The notes below the pieces were generated by a model, which searched no databases, had not been told where the DNA came from, and worked only from the letters and a program-made list of their open reading frames with translations. Made by a program: the position numbers and the translations under genes. A stretch of 64,000 nucleotides of DNA, taken from contig NZ_JADNYP010000007.1 of assembly GCF_015680705.1 (NCBI RefSeq), forward strand, positions 1 through 64,000. Direction: 5' to 3'. Of the stretch, positions 30,200 through 40,953 are shown piece by piece (within the stretch, counting starts at the first letter, position 1; the number at the start of each line of letters is the position of its first letter). The stretch is from Pseudomonas fulva (GTDB taxonomy: Bacteria > Pseudomonadota > Gammaproteobacteria > Pseudomonadales > Pseudomonadaceae).

Positions 30200-32134
30200 A
30201 TGTTCGATATCCGCCAGTATCCACAAGCCATGTCCACGATCGATGCCACGCAGCTGTCGGCGGACGACTACCAGCGCATGTACCGCCAGTCCGTCGAGCG
30301 TCCCGACGCGTTCTGGAGCGAGCAGGCCCGTTTGCTGGACTGGATCAGCCCCTGGTCGAGCGTACGCCAAGGCCGCTTCGCCGACGGCGATGTGCGTTGG
30401 TTCGACGGCGGCCAGCTCAATGTCAGCGTCAACTGCATCGATCGCCACCTGGCCAGGCGAGGCGACCGCATGGCGCTGCTCTGGGAAGGCGATGATCCAG
30501 GCGACTCGCAGGCCATCAGCTACCGCGAACTGCATCGTCAGGTCTGCCGCCTGGCCAACGCGCTGAAAGCACGAGGGGTGGGCAAGGGCGACCGGGTCTG
30601 CATCTACATGCCGATGATTCCCGAGGCGGCCTACGCCATGCTCGCCTGCGCCCGGATCGGCGCGGTCCACTCGGTGGTGTTCGGCGGTTTTTCGCCCGAT
30701 GCCTTGCGTGATCGCATCCGCGACGCCGACTGCCGCACGCTGGTTACCGCCGACGAGAGCATTCGTGGCGGCCGACGCATCGCGCTCAAGCAGAACGTCG
30801 ACAAGGCCCTGGAGAGCTGCCCCGCTGTCGAGAACGTGTTCGTGGTGCGCCGCACCGGTGCCCGGATCGCCTGGCAAGACAAGCGTGACATCTGGTACCA
30901 CGAGGCCATCGCCGCCGCCTCGGAGGACTGTCCTGCCGAACCGATGGGCGCCGAGGACCCGCTGTTCATCCTCTACACGTCTGGTAGCACCGGCAAGCCC
31001 AAGGGTGTGCTGCACAGCACCGCCGGCTACCTGTTGCAGGCGGCGTTGACCTTCAAGGTGGTGTTCGATTACCGCGAGGGCGAGGTCTTCTGGTGCACCG
31101 CCGACGTCGGCTGGGTCACTGGCCACAGCTACATCGTCTATGGGCCCTTGGCCAACGGCGCAACCAGCCTGATGTACGAGGGCGTACCGAATCACCCGGA
31201 CTGCTCGCGTTTCTGGCAGGTGGTGGACAAGCACCAGGTCAACATCTTCTATACCGCACCCACTGCCCTGCGCGCGCTGATGCGCGAGGGCAATGCTCCC
31301 CTGCAAAGCACTTCGCGTGCAAGCCTGAGATTGCTTGGCAGTGTCGGCGAGCCGATCAACCCGGAAGCCTGGGAATGGTACTTCGAGGAGGTCGGCCAGA
31401 AACGCTGCCCGATCGTCGACACCTGGTGGCAGACCGAAACCGGGGGCATCATGCTCAGCCCGCTGCCTGGCAACCCGCGCCTCAAGCCTGGCTGCGCCAG
31501 CCAGCCGCTGTTCGGTGTCCAGCCGGTGCTGCTGGATGAGCAAGGCAAGGAGATCGAGGGGGCTGGTGCCGGCCTGCTGGCGATCAAGGACAGCTGGCCG
31601 GGCCAGATCCGCAGCGTCCATGGCGACCACCAGCGCATGCTCGACACCTACTTCAAGCCGATGCCTGGGTACTATTTCACCGGCGACGGGGCACGCCGCG
31701 ACGCCGATGGCGACTACTGGATCACCGGGCGCATCGACGACGTGATCAACGTTTCCGGCCATCGCATCGGCACGGCCGAGGTCGAAAGCGCCCTGGTGCT
31801 GCACGAGGCGATCGCCGAGGCCGCGGTGGTCGGCTACCCGCACGAGCTCAAGGGCCAGGGCATCTATGCCTTCGTCACGCCCATGCACGGGATCACTCCG
31901 GACGAGGCCTTGAAGGCCGAGCTGCTGGCTCTGGTGAGCAAGGAAATCGGCAGCTTCGCCAAGCCCGAGCGGGTCCAGTGGGCGCCCGCGCTGCCAAAGA
32001 CGCGCTCGGGCAAGATCATGCGACGTATACTGCGCAAGATCGCCTGCAATGAACTCGACAGCCTGGGCGACACTTCGACCCTGGCCGATCCGGGTGTGGT
32101 ACAGGGGCTGATCGACCAACGCCTGAACCAGTGA
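30200..32134 (+). CDS. acsA: Acetyl-CoA synthetase
   Basis: The 644-residue AMP-forming enzyme activates acetate to acetyl-CoA. Motifs include the phosphate-binding [12 protein letters not shown], the adenylate motif around WWQTETGG, and the C-terminal [10 protein letters not shown] whose second lysine (SGK) is the one usually acetylated for control. The start at 30200 yields the family N-terminus MFDIRQYPQ. Pseudomonas normally has two such paralogues; which one this is cannot be settled here. Confidence 0.95.
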   Translation: MFDIRQYPQAMSTIDATQLSADDYQRMYRQSVERPDAFWSEQARLLDWISPWSSVRQGRFADGDVRWFDGGQLNVSVNCIDRHLARRGDRMALLWEGDDPGDSQAISYRELHRQVCRLANALKARGVGKGDRVCIYMPMIPEAAYAMLACARIGAVHSVVFGGFSPDALRDRIRDADCRTLVTADESIRGGRRIALKQNVDKALESCPAVENVFVVRRTGARIAWQDKRDIWYHEAIAAASEDCPAEPMGAEDPLFILYTSGSTGKPKGVLHSTAGYLLQAALTFKVVFDYREGEVFWCTADVGWVTGHSYIVYGPLANGATSLMYEGVPNHPDCSRFWQVVDKHQVNIFYTAPTALRALMREGNAPLQSTSRASLRLLGSVGEPINPEAWEWYFEEVGQKRCPIVDTWWQTETGGIMLSPLPGNPRLKPGCASQPLFGVQPVLLDEQGKEIEGAGAGLLAIKDSWPGQIRSVHGDHQRMLDTYFKPMPGYYFTGDGARRDADGDYWITGRIDDVINVSGHRIGTAEVESALVLHEAIAEAAVVGYPHELKGQGIYAFVTPMHGITPDEALKAELLALVSKEIGSFAKPERVQWAPALPKTRSGKIMRRILRKIACNELDSLGDTSTLADPGVVQGLIDQRLNQ

Positions 32135-32164
32135 AGGCAGCCGGCATCGGCTGTCCGGGACGCC

Positions 32165-33034
32165 ATGGAAGCCATTCGCCGCCGTATCGAGACCCAGATC
32201 CTCAGCCTGACCGGGCTGGCCCTCGGCCAGCTCGACCTCGAGTCGCCCAAGGGCGATCCGGGCTTGTTCGGGCCGCAGAGCCTCAGTTGGCGGGTGCATG
32301 GCGACTTCACCAGCATGCTGATCGGTGGCATCGGCGCGCTGCTGCTGCAAGTGGTGCATCCGCTCGCCCTGGCGGGCGTCTGGGACCACTCCAACTTCCG
32401 CCAGGACCTGATCGGGCGCTTGCGCCGTACCGGCCAGTTCATCTCGGGAACCACCTTCGGTTCCACCGGCGATGCCCAATGGCTGATCGAACGGGTACGC
32501 AAGGTTCACTTGCAGGTGGTCGGTACCGCGCCAGACGGCCGGCCTTACGCGGCCAGCGATCCCGACCTGCTGACCTGGGTGCATGTGGCGGAAGTCAGCA
32601 GTTTTCTGGCGGCCCACCTGCGCTATCGAGATCCACACCTGTCGCTGGCTGACCAGGATGCCTACTATGCCGAGATCGCCCTGATCGCCGAACGCCTGGG
32701 AGCGCGTGCCGTGCCGCGTTCCTGCCGCGAGGTGGAGGCTTATCTCGAGGCGATCCGCCCACAGTTGCACTGTGATGCCCGCAGCCACGAGGTGGTCGGC
32801 GTCCTGCTCGAGGCACCCGCGCCCAGCCGCCTGGCGGCGCCGGTCGGCAAGCTCATGTTCGCCGCTGGTATCGACCTGCTGCCAGACTGGGCCATGCAGA
32901 TGCTCGAGCTGCATCAGAGCACGCTGCAAAAGCGGCTGATTCGCCAAGGCGTGCGCACGATCGCGCCAGTGCTGCGCTGGGCGGTACGCGACGGCTCGCA
33001 GCATCGGGCGCGGCGGCGCATGGGTATCGGCTAG
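32165..33034 (+). CDS. Oxygenase MpaB family protein (DUF2236)
   Basis: The 289-residue protein fits the DUF2236/MpaB family: VVHPLALAGVWDHSNFRQD and WVHVAEVSSFLAAH carry histidines seen in this family, which includes latex-clearing-protein-like and fungal MpaB oxygenases. No signal peptide or membrane helix is evident. It begins 30 bases after acsA and may be cotranscribed. Substrate and cofactor (possibly heme) are unknown; the oxygenase label is by family only. Confidence 0.8.
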   Translation: MEAIRRRIETQILSLTGLALGQLDLESPKGDPGLFGPQSLSWRVHGDFTSMLIGGIGALLLQVVHPLALAGVWDHSNFRQDLIGRLRRTGQFISGTTFGSTGDAQWLIERVRKVHLQVVGTAPDGRPYAASDPDLLTWVHVAEVSSFLAAHLRYRDPHLSLADQDAYYAEIALIAERLGARAVPRSCREVEAYLEAIRPQLHCDARSHEVVGVLLEAPAPSRLAAPVGKLMFAAGIDLLPDWAMQMLELHQSTLQKRLIRQGVRTIAPVLRWAVRDGSQHRARRRMGIG

Positions 33035-33112
33035 CGGGATTTCGCGCGGCCTCCGGAACCGTTGCGTCATGCCATACTCCAAGCACTTCCGCTCGTGACA
33101 GACGCCGCCCAC

Positions 33113-36043
33113 ATGCTCAAAGGACTGATCCGCGCCGCCGCTACCCTGTTGGTCATCGTTGCCGTATATGGCCTGCTGGGTTTCTTCGTGTTTCCGCCCA
33201 TCGCCTTGCACCTGGCCAATCACCAGTTGGCGCGCCATGCCAATGTCCCTGCCACGCTGCAACGTGTGGAATTCGATCCGTTTCACCTCAAGCTGGTGCT
33301 GCACGAACTGCGCATCGGCGAGCCAGGCGATCAACAGCTGGGCTTCGAACGGCTGCAGGCCGACTTGCAGCTGGACAGCCTGTGGCGCGGTGTCCTGCAC
33401 CTGGCGGCGGTCGAGCTGAGCCGGCCACGGGTCGAAATCGCCTTCGCCAAGGATGGCACGCTCAACCTTACCCAACTGTTCCGGCTGCCGGACGACCAGG
33501 ACAAGCCCGACGAGCCGGCGCGCAAGCCCTTTCCGCTGCGCATCGACAGTCTCAAGCTGGACGAGGGTTATCTGCGCTTTCGCGACTTGCGCCCGAGCGA
33601 ACCTATCGCCTTCGTCTACGATTCGCTGAACCTGGAGCTGAACAGGCTCAGCACCCTGCCGGATGACCACGCCGACATGCTGCTGGTGGCCAAGGGTCCG
33701 GACGGAGGCCGCCTGGACTGGAAAGGCAGCTTGGGTCTGGCGCCGTTCACCTCGCAAGGCACCCTGCAAGTCACCGATGCGCGTATGAAGCTCTGGTGGC
33801 CCTATGTAAGGGACCATGTCGCCCTGGCGCTGGACGATGGCCTGCTGAGCTTTTCCACCCATTACCGCTTGAGCCTGGCCAAGCACACCGAACTGTCGCT
33901 GGAGCAGACTGCGCTGAAGGTCGCTCCACTCTCGATCAAGACCGTGGATGGGCGCCAACTCGGGCGCCTGGCCAACCTGCAAATCAGCGACGCGTCGATC
34001 GACCTGGCCCGCCAGCGGGTCACCCTGGGCAAGGTGCATGGCGACGGGCTCGAGGCCTGGGCGGCCCTGGACGACGACGGCGAACTGGACTGGCTGAAAG
34101 TGCTGCCTGCCACGCCCGCTCCGTCGTCCACGCAGCACGCCCCGGCCGTCACCGCCAAGCCACCTGCCACCGCAAAGGCCTCGCCAGGGCCAGGCAAGCC
34201 CTGGCAAGTGCTGCTCAAGGATGTCCGGCTCGGCAATGCCTTCGTGCACCTGGCCGATCGGCGCCAGCCAGAGCCGGTCACGCTGGATGTCGGCCCGCTC
34301 GACCTGAAGCTCCAAGGCTTCGACAGCCTGGGCCGATCACCCTTCTCGCTCAGCCTCGACACAGGCGTCGGCAAGCAAGGCCGCCTGCAGGCCAGCGGCC
34401 AGGTCGAGCTGGCGCCGATGCGTGCTCGGCTCAAGCTCGGCACACGCGACATCGACCTGCGCATGGCCCAGGCCTACCTCAGCCCCTACCTGCGCCTGGA
34501 ACTGCGCAGCGGCATGCTGACCAGCGACCTGGACGTCGATCTGCAAAGCGTCGAACCGCTGCATTTCCAGGTTGCCGGCAAGGCCCAGGTCGACCAGTTG
34601 CATACCCTCGATACGCTCAACAATCGTGACTTGCTCAAATGGCAGCGACTGGACCTAGAGGGTCTGTCCTATGTGCATGGCGATGCCTTGTCGATCGAAC
34701 GGGTGAGCCTGCTGCAACCCTACGCAAGATTCATGATCAACGAAGACCGCACGACCAACTTCGATGACCTGGTCGTCAAGCCGGACAGCCGCGCCGATGA
34801 GGCACCCGTACGGCCGGCCGCACACCGGGCCAGGCCGGCTCTGGGCGTGCGTGTGGGGCAAGTGCGCATCCAGGACGGCTCGGCCAACTTCGCCGACCTT
34901 ACCTTGACACCGTTCTTCGCCACTGCCGCACAGGCGCTCAACGGCACCATCGGCACCATCGACAACCGTGCCGCGAAGCCGGCCCAGGTCGACATCCAGG
35001 GCAAGGTCGACCGGTACGCGCCGGTGGTGATCCACGGCGCGCTCAATCCACTCGACCCGATGGCCAGTCTCGACATCGCGGCCAGCTTCCGTCGCGTCGA
35101 GCTGACCACCCTGACTCCCTACTCCGGCAAGTTCGCTGGCTATCGCATTCGCAAGGGCCGGCTAGACCTCGACTTGCACTATCTGATCAGCCAAGGGCAG
35201 CTGAAGGCCGAGAACCAGGTGGTGATCGAACAGCTGCAGCTGGGCGAAAGGGTCGAAAGCCCCGATGCGATCGACTTACCGGTTCGGCTGGCGGTGGCCT
35301 TGCTCAAGGACAGCGACGGTCGGATAGCGCTTTCGCTGCCCGTGGCGGGCGATCTGAACAACCCGCAATTCAGTGTCATGCCGATCGTCTGGCAGACCTT
35401 GCGCAACCTGCTGGCGCGCGCGGCGCAGTCACCGTTCAGGTTCATTGGTGGCCTGGTCAACGGCGGCGGCGCGCAGGACCTGAGCACGATCGCTTTTGCC
35501 CCCGGCTCCAGCGAACTGAGCGAAGCCTCCCGTGCCGCGCTGGACCAACTGGCCAAGGCGCTGGCCGAGCGGCCCGACTTGCGCCTGGAGATCGAAGGCA
35601 CCAGCGCAGCGGCCAGCGATGGGCCGCTGATCGCCCAGCGGCGCCTGGAGCGGGAATACCAGGCCATGTGGTACAAGATGCTGCAGCGGCGCGGCGAGAA
35701 GGTGCCGGCCGATGCCTCCCAGCTGCAGGTCGCCGATGAAGAGAAACCGGCCATGCTCGAGGCGATCTATCGCACACGCCTCAAGCGCCAGCCGCCAAAG
35801 GAATGGGACCAGCTCGAGCGCACGGTGCGTACCGCCAGGTTGCATGCTGCCGTGATCGACTTCTGGGCGGCCAATACCACGCTGCTGCGCCTGCTTGGAC
35901 AAGACCGCGCCAGCAGCATAAAGGACTACCTGGTCGACAAGGGCAAGCTGCAAGACCAGCGGGTCTATTTCCTCGATACGGCTCTGGGCCAGGCCCAGGC
36001 CGATGGCCGCGTGGTCACCCCGTTGCATCTGGACGTCGAATGA
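33113..36043 (+). CDS. DUF748 domain protein, large AsmA-like envelope protein
   Basis: From the ATG at 33113 the protein has 976 residues: one N-terminal membrane anchor (about 5-30), then a long beta-rich region of the DUF748/AsmA type with repeats of LxxLxLxL character. A proline/alanine-rich linker lies near 335-360. A C-terminal segment from about 790 (IAFAPGSSELSEASRAAL) resembles an OmpA-like peptidoglycan-binding start. AsmA-like proteins are linked to lipid transport between membranes. That role here is inference. It ends before a strong terminator. Confidence 0.82.
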   Translation: MLKGLIRAAATLLVIVAVYGLLGFFVFPPIALHLANHQLARHANVPATLQRVEFDPFHLKLVLHELRIGEPGDQQLGFERLQADLQLDSLWRGVLHLAAVELSRPRVEIAFAKDGTLNLTQLFRLPDDQDKPDEPARKPFPLRIDSLKLDEGYLRFRDLRPSEPIAFVYDSLNLELNRLSTLPDDHADMLLVAKGPDGGRLDWKGSLGLAPFTSQGTLQVTDARMKLWWPYVRDHVALALDDGLLSFSTHYRLSLAKHTELSLEQTALKVAPLSIKTVDGRQLGRLANLQISDASIDLARQRVTLGKVHGDGLEAWAALDDDGELDWLKVLPATPAPSSTQHAPAVTAKPPATAKASPGPGKPWQVLLKDVRLGNAFVHLADRRQPEPVTLDVGPLDLKLQGFDSLGRSPFSLSLDTGVGKQGRLQASGQVELAPMRARLKLGTRDIDLRMAQAYLSPYLRLELRSGMLTSDLDVDLQSVEPLHFQVAGKAQVDQLHTLDTLNNRDLLKWQRLDLEGLSYVHGDALSIERVSLLQPYARFMINEDRTTNFDDLVVKPDSRADEAPVRPAAHRARPALGVRVGQVRIQDGSANFADLTLTPFFATAAQALNGTIGTIDNRAAKPAQVDIQGKVDRYAPVVIHGALNPLDPMASLDIAASFRRVELTTLTPYSGKFAGYRIRKGRLDLDLHYLISQGQLKAENQVVIEQLQLGERVESPDAIDLPVRLAVALLKDSDGRIALSLPVAGDLNNPQFSVMPIVWQTLRNLLARAAQSPFRFIGGLVNGGGAQDLSTIAFAPGSSELSEASRAALDQLAKALAERPDLRLEIEGTSAAASDGPLIAQRRLEREYQAMWYKMLQRRGEKVPADASQLQVADEEKPAMLEAIYRTRLKRQPPKEWDQLERTVRTARLHAAVIDFWAANTTLLRLLGQDRASSIKDYLVDKGKLQDQRVYFLDTALGQAQADGRVVTPLHLDVE

Positions 36044-36058
36044 GCGTATAGCAATGAG

Positions 36059-36087
36059 CAAGCCCCCGGCGATGCGGGGGCTTGTTT
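36059..36087 (+). terminator. Intrinsic terminator after the DUF748 gene
   Basis: CAAGCCCCCG and CGGGGGCTTG form a 10-bp stem around a short loop, followed by TTT. It ends the plus-strand unit about 15 bases after the stop codon. Confidence 0.88.
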
Positions 36088-36123
36088 CAGGATGGCCGGG
36101 TCCCTCGGCCGATGAAACGATCC

Positions 36124-36477
36124 TTATTCGGCTTTCAGGCCGTCAGCCGAAACGGCTTGCACGCCCTTGATCTTCTTGGTGATCGCGATGGCCATTTCCT
36201 TCTGCGATTCGCTCACGGCGACATCGGAGGACAGGGAAACCACGCCTTTGTTGGTTTCGACCTTGATGTCGCTGCCCGGGATGCCTTTCTCGGTCAGCAG
36301 GTCAGCCTTGACCTTGGTGGTGATCCAGGTATCGGAAGTATCCTGCTTGACTTCCTGGGTGGTGGAGTTGGCCGCCAGCGTCATGGGTGCCTGCGCGGAC
36401 TGCTGTGCAAATGCAGCATTGGCCATGGTCAGAGACAGGGCGGTAGCAGTAGCGGCAGCAATGGCGAACTTCTTCAT
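36124..36477 (-). CDS. Periplasmic BON-domain protein
   Basis: The 117-residue protein has a Sec signal peptide (MKKFAIAAATATALSLTMANAAFA, cleavage near residue 24) and one BON domain (about 48-115, with SDTWITTKVKADLLTEKGIPG and TNKGVVSLSSDV). BON proteins such as OsmY bind lipids or stabilise the envelope under osmotic stress; OsmY itself has two BON domains, this has one. The start at 36477 is chosen because the signal peptide begins there. Confidence 0.88.
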   Translation of the reverse strand: MKKFAIAAATATALSLTMANAAFAQQSAQAPMTLAANSTTQEVKQDTSDTWITTKVKADLLTEKGIPGSDIKVETNKGVVSLSSDVAVSESQKEMAIAITKKIKGVQAVSADGLKAE

Positions 36478-36694
36478 ACGGGACACTCCTGTTATTCGAA
36501 AGGTCTGCGCCAGAATGCTGTTTGGCGTCAGTGACAAGGAGGATGCAGCTCGCGTGCCAGTTTTCCGTAAACAAAAAACACTTACATATCAGTCAGTTAG
36601 AAAAAAGGACCGTTTCGCTTGTCGTGCAAATTGCAAAAACTGGCGATTTTTCGCATGCAAGATGCAAGTCGCTGGCGCTTTTTGTCCGCCCATG

Positions 36695-36719
36695 AAAAAG
36701 GGCCCTGTTCAGGGCCCTT
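36695..36719 (-). terminator. Intrinsic terminator after pnp
   Basis: On the minus strand AAGGGCCCTG and CAGGGCCCTT make a 10-bp perfect stem with a two-base centre, followed by TTT. It closes the long rimP-to-pnp transcript. Confidence 0.9.
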
Positions 36720-36739
36720 CTTCTGTCTTCATCGTCGGC

Positions 36740-38845
36740 TTAGACGCCGGAAGCCTTGGCTGCCGCCACGTCCTTGACCGACAGCTTGATACGGCCGCGG
36801 TTGTCCACGTCCAGTACCAGCACTTCGATCTCCTGGCCTTCCTTGAGCACGTCGGTGACCTTCTCCACGCGCTCGTTGCTGAGCATGGAAATGTGCACCA
36901 GGCCATCCTTGCCAGGCAGGATGTTGACGAAGGCACCAAAATCGACGATACGCTCGACCTTGCCGACGTAGATCTTGCCGATCTCGGCCTCGGCAGTGAT
37001 GCTCAGTACGCGCTGGCGCGCTGCTTCCGCCGCCTCCTTGGTCTCGCCGAAGATCTTGATCGAGCCATCATCCTCGATGTCGATCGAAGCCTTGGTTTCT
37101 TCGCAGATGGCGCGAATGGTGGCGCCGCCCTTGCCGATGACGTCGCGGATCTTGTCGGTGTCGATCTTCATCGCCAGCATGGTCGGTGCGTTGGCCGACA
37201 GCTCGCTGCGCGACTGGCCGATGATCTGGTTCATCTGGCCGAGAATGTTCAGGCGCGCTTCCAGGGCCTGGCCCAGGGCGATCTCCATGATCTCTTCGGT
37301 GATGCCGTTGATCTTGATGTCCATCTGCAGGGCGGTAACGCCCTTGGCGGTACCGGCGACCTTGAAGTCCATGTCGCCCAGGTGATCCTCGTCACCGAGG
37401 ATGTCGGTCAGGACCGCGAACTTCTCGCCTTCCTTGACCAGGCCCATGGCGATACCGGCAACCGGCGCCTTCATCGGCACGCCAGCATCCATCAGCGCCA
37501 GGGACGCGCCGCAGACCGAAGCCATGGAGCTCGAGCCGTTGGATTCGGTGATCTCGGACACCACGCGAATGGTGTAAGGGAACTCGCTCTCGTTCGGCAG
37601 CATGGCTTGCACGCCACGACGAGCCAGACGGCCATGGCCGATTTCGCGGCGACCGGCACCGCCCATGCGGCCGCACTCGCCCACCGAGAACGGCGGGAAG
37701 TTGTAGTGCAGCATGAAGCTGTCCTTCTTCTCGCCTTCGAGCGTGTCCAGCAGCTGGGCATCGCGCGCGGTACCGAGGGTCGCGACGACCAGGGCCTGGG
37801 TCTCGCCACGGGTGAACAGTGCCGAACCGTGGGTCTTGGGCAGGACACCGACTTCGATGTTCAGCGGACGCACGGTGCGCGTGTCGCGCCCATCGATGCG
37901 CGGCTTGCCGTTGACGATGTTTTCGCGAACGGTGCGGTATTCAAGCTCGCCGAAGATTTCCTTGACCTCGCCAACGGCCGGGCCGGCCTCTTCATTGGCG
38001 AAGCGGGCCACGGCCTGGTCGCGCAACTCGCCCAGGCGCGCATAGCGATCCGCCTTGAGGGTGATGGTGTAGGCTTCGGAAATCGCTTCGCCGAACTCGG
38101 CGCGCACGGCAGCCAGCAGCTCGGTGTTGGCGGCGGCCGGCTGCCAGTCCCAGGTCGGCTTGCCAGCTTCGGCAGCCAGTTCCTTGACCGCCTTGATCAC
38201 GGCCTGGAACTCGTCATGGGCGAACAGCACCGCGCCCAGCATCTGGTCCTCGGTCAGCTCCTTGGCTTCCGATTCGACCATCAGCACGGCCGACTCGGTA
38301 CCGGCCACGACCATGTCGAGGCTCGAGGCGGCCAGTTGCTCGTAGGTCGGGTTGAGCAGGTAGCCGGTGCTCTCGTGGAAGGCGACGCGGGCAGCGCCGA
38401 TCGGGCCTTCGAACGGAATGCCGGAAATGGCCAGGGCAGCCGAGGTACCGATCATCGCGGCGATGTCCGGGTCGGTCTTCTTGCTGGTGGAAACCACGGT
38501 GCAGACGACCTGCACTTCGTTCATGAACCCTTCGGGGAACAGCGGGCGGATCGGACGGTCGATCAGGCGCGAGGTCAGCGTTTCCTTCTCGGAAGGGCGG
38601 CCTTCGCGCTTGAAGAAGCCGCCCGGGATCTTGCCGGCTGCGTAGGTCTTCTCCTGATAGTGCACGGACAGCGGGAAGAAGCCCTTGCCCGGATCGGCCT
38701 GCTTGGCACCGACCACGGTCACCAGCACGGTGACATCGTTGTCGACGGTGACGAGCACGGCGCCGGATGCCTGGCGCGCGATGCGGCCAGTCTCGAGAGT
38801 GACGGTCGACTGACCGAACTGGAATTGCTTGATTACCGGGTTCAC
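36740..38845 (-). CDS. pnp: Polyribonucleotide nucleotidyltransferase (PNPase)
   Basis: This 701-residue phosphorolytic 3'-5' exonuclease works in the RNA degradosome. It has two RNase PH domains (about 1-230 and 310-545) joined by an alpha-helical linker, then a KH domain ([13 protein letters not shown] near 563) and a C-terminal S1 domain ([13 protein letters not shown], about 620-690). Length and order match the family. It follows rpsO with a 250-base gap containing three hairpins, the layout where PNPase autoregulation through RNase III acts in other bacteria. Confidence 0.97.
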   Translation of the reverse strand: MNPVIKQFQFGQSTVTLETGRIARQASGAVLVTVDNDVTVLVTVVGAKQADPGKGFFPLSVHYQEKTYAAGKIPGGFFKREGRPSEKETLTSRLIDRPIRPLFPEGFMNEVQVVCTVVSTSKKTDPDIAAMIGTSAALAISGIPFEGPIGAARVAFHESTGYLLNPTYEQLAASSLDMVVAGTESAVLMVESEAKELTEDQMLGAVLFAHDEFQAVIKAVKELAAEAGKPTWDWQPAAANTELLAAVRAEFGEAISEAYTITLKADRYARLGELRDQAVARFANEEAGPAVGEVKEIFGELEYRTVRENIVNGKPRIDGRDTRTVRPLNIEVGVLPKTHGSALFTRGETQALVVATLGTARDAQLLDTLEGEKKDSFMLHYNFPPFSVGECGRMGGAGRREIGHGRLARRGVQAMLPNESEFPYTIRVVSEITESNGSSSMASVCGASLALMDAGVPMKAPVAGIAMGLVKEGEKFAVLTDILGDEDHLGDMDFKVAGTAKGVTALQMDIKINGITEEIMEIALGQALEARLNILGQMNQIIGQSRSELSANAPTMLAMKIDTDKIRDVIGKGGATIRAICEETKASIDIEDDGSIKIFGETKEAAEAARQRVLSITAEAEIGKIYVGKVERIVDFGAFVNILPGKDGLVHISMLSNERVEKVTDVLKEGQEIEVLVLDVDNRGRIKLSVKDVAAAKASGV

Positions 38846-38957
38846 GGTTTCCTACCTTCTTCAGTGGCTCTGGGGGAACTGGTTTCTTGCGAATTCTTGG
38901 GCAGCGCAGGGTATCGGCCCTGTCGACCGTCCAGACAAAACGAAAGGTTGGAAGCCT

Positions 38958-39055
38958 GGCCTGAGCGAGCGGGGAACCGCTCGGCCAGACCAGGCCGCCA
39001 ACCTCTTCGACACACGTGGCGTGTTCATCGGCACCGCTGCGTGGCAGCGGCGCCG
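38958..39055 (-). promoter_or_regulatory. rpsO-pnp intergenic hairpin cluster
   Basis: Three stem-loops lie between rpsO and pnp: CGGCACCGCTGC/GCAGCGGCGCCG (39029-39055, one mismatch), ACACG/CGTGT (39011-39023), and CGAGCGG/CCGCTCG extended by an outer GGCCTG/CAGGCC (38958-38996). None has a T-run, so they look like processing or stabilising elements and not like terminators. They resemble the RNase III target in the E. coli pnp leader. Confidence 0.65.
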
Positions 39056-39096
39056 AAGCATGCAACACGCCATGTACACCACTGGCCGGGCCGCTA

Positions 39097-39366
39097 TTAG
39101 CGACGCAGGCCCAGGCGACCGATCAGGGCGCTGTAGCGAGTGGTGTCCTTGCCCTTCAGGTAATCCAGCAGCTTGCGACGCTGGTTGACCATACGGATCA
39201 GGCCACGACGGGAGTGGTGGTCTTTTTCGTTGGCCTTGAAGTGGCCTTGCAGCTTGTTGATGTTGGCGGTCAGCAGAGCAACCTGCACTTCCGGGCTACC
39301 GGTATCGCCGGCGGCTTGCTGGTATTGGGCAACGATCTGAGCTTTTTCTTCGACGCTGAGGGCCAT
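39097..39366 (-). CDS. rpsO: 30S ribosomal protein S15
   Basis: The 89-residue protein matches uS15 exactly in length, with the [13 protein letters not shown] and [22 protein letters not shown] regions that contact 16S rRNA helices. A strong AGGAGA site precedes the ATG. It sits between truB and pnp, the conserved gammaproteobacterial order. Confidence 0.98.
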   Translation of the reverse strand: MALSVEEKAQIVAQYQQAAGDTGSPEVQVALLTANINKLQGHFKANEKDHHSRRGLIRMVNQRRKLLDYLKGKDTTRYSALIGRLGLRR

Positions 39367-39513
39367 GAGGCTTCTCCTGTAAACGGACCCCGCAAGCGGG
39401 TTCCAATAGGCCGAGGACGAATCCCCGTATTGATGTAAGAGGCCTGACCGTGCCTATTGACAGCCATCCTCGGATCCGCGGATCTGGGCCAAAGCCCCGG
39501 CCCGCGGTTTCGA

Positions 39514-40431
39514 TCATTCCGATCGAATCAGTCGACGTGGCGCCACGCGCCCGTCCTCGCTCACCTCACCGATACCGATGAAGCGACCATCGTGATCCTG
39601 CACCCGAACCATGCCCTGCATGGGCGCATCGGGAGCCCGTACTGCCTGCCCATGCAACCAGTAGAAGGCACTGTGCTCGGACAGCCTGACCAGCGGCCAG
39701 TCGAGCAGCCCGCTGTCCGACGGCAGCAGGAAACGGTCGAGCGCCTCGCTGCCACCTTCGGCATGAGCGTGCTCGAGCGCTTCGAGCGTCACTGTCCTGG
39801 CCAGGTCGAACGGCCCGGCCTGGGTTCTGCGCAGCTGCGCGACATAGGCGCCACAGCCAAGCGCCTGGCCTATGTCCTCCACCAGGGTGCGGATATAGGT
39901 GCCCTTGCTGCAGCCGACCGATAGCGTGGCGCGAGTGCCCTCGAACTGAAGCAGTTCCAGGCGGCCAATAGTAACAGAACGCGCCTCGCGCTCCACTACC
40001 TCTCCTGCACGCGCAAGCTTGTACAACGGCTGGCCGTCGCGCTTGAGCGCCGAGTACATGGGCGGTACCTGGCTGATCTGGCCACGAAAACGCGGCAGCA
40101 GCGCTTCGACATCGGCGCGACCGACGGTCACCTCGCGGGTCTGCAGGACTTCGCCTTCGGCATCGGCCGTGCTAGTGGTCTGCCCCAACTGCATGACCGT
40201 CTCGTAGCCCTTGTCTGAATCGAGCAGGTACTGAGAGAACTTGGTCGCCTCGCCGAAGCACAGCGGCAAGACTCCGCTGGCCAATGGGTCGAGGCTGCCG
40301 GTATGACCGGCCTTCTCGGCATTGAGCAGCCAGCGGACTTTCTGCAGGGCCGCGTTGGAAGTGAAGCCCAGCGGCTTGTCGAGCAGGATGATGCCGCTGA
40401 CATTGCGGCGGATACGTTTGACCTGGGCCAC
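39514..40431 (-). CDS. truB: tRNA pseudouridine-55 synthase
   Basis: The 305-residue enzyme makes pseudouridine 55 in the T-loop of most tRNAs. The catalytic aspartate is in the [17 protein letters not shown] motif, near residue 48, and [11 protein letters not shown] opens the fold. A PUA-like C-terminal region follows. It starts three bases after rbfA, so the two are coupled. Confidence 0.97.
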   Translation of the reverse strand: MAQVKRIRRNVSGIILLDKPLGFTSNAALQKVRWLLNAEKAGHTGSLDPLASGVLPLCFGEATKFSQYLLDSDKGYETVMQLGQTTSTADAEGEVLQTREVTVGRADVEALLPRFRGQISQVPPMYSALKRDGQPLYKLARAGEVVEREARSVTIGRLELLQFEGTRATLSVGCSKGTYIRTLVEDIGQALGCGAYVAQLRRTQAGPFDLARTVTLEALEHAHAEGGSEALDRFLLPSDSGLLDWPLVRLSEHSAFYWLHGQAVRAPDAPMQGMVRVQDHDGRFIGIGEVSEDGRVAPRRLIRSE

Positions 40432-40434
40432 CCG

Positions 40435-40833
40435 TTACTCCTTGGTGTCCGGCTCGTCGGCATCCTGGTGCAAGCGGTCTTCGGCCACCGCACGCTCGAT
40501 CAGCGCCGACAGATGGGCGCCGCGGCTGATGCTCTCGTCGAAATGGAAATGCAGCTGGGGCACGCTGCGCAGGTTCATCACCCGGCCCAGCTGCAGACGC
40601 AGGAAGCCTGCGGCATTGCCCAGCGCCTTGAGCGTCTGCTCGACGCCATCGGAGCCATCGGCGCCCATGACGGTGATGAATACCTTGGCATGACCGAGGT
40701 CACGGCTGACCTCGACGGCGGTGATGGTCACCAGGCCGACACGCGGGTCCTTGACTTCACGACGAATCAGCTCGGCCAGCTCGCGCTGCATCTGGTCGCC
40801 AATGCGTTGGGTACGGCTATATTCTTTTGCCAT
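40435..40833 (-). CDS. rbfA: Ribosome-binding factor A
   Basis: The 132-residue protein is the 30S assembly factor RbfA, with the KH-like fold seen in [24 protein letters not shown] and [23 protein letters not shown]. It binds the 16S rRNA 5' region during late maturation and cold shock. A large hairpin lies between it and infB. Confidence 0.97.
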   Translation of the reverse strand: MAKEYSRTQRIGDQMQRELAELIRREVKDPRVGLVTITAVEVSRDLGHAKVFITVMGADGSDGVEQTLKALGNAAGFLRLQLGRVMNLRSVPQLHFHFDESISRGAHLSALIERAVAEDRLHQDADEPDTKE

Positions 40834-40859
40834 TGTTGCTACCTGTAACTAAAGCGGCA

Positions 40860-40894
40860 AACGCCCGGCCAGGCGCAATGCCTGACCGGGCGTT
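40860..40894 (-). terminator. Hairpin between infB and rbfA
   Basis: AACGCCCGG(T)CAGGC and GCCTGGCCGGGCGTT pair over about 15 bases (one mismatch or wobble) around a five-base loop. The minus-strand tail is only TTTGCC, so it is probably an attenuator or processing site. Confidence 0.6.
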
Positions 40895-40953
40895 GTTTCC
40901 AGAAGCGGTCACCTGGCGCCAGGCGCGAAATGACCACTTCCCCTGCTCGTCGC

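Noticed and set aside
30191..34315. Very long open frame (1374 codons) on the minus strand across acsA, the MpaB-like gene and the DUF748 gene
   Set aside because: It is antisense to three genes with clear family motifs. Its composition (Gln, His, Arg, Ala) is what the complement of high-GC codons gives, and it crosses gene borders.
36167..39100. 977-codon plus-strand frame opposite the BON gene and pnp
   Set aside because: Antisense to pnp, crossing its terminator and gene border; composition artefact.
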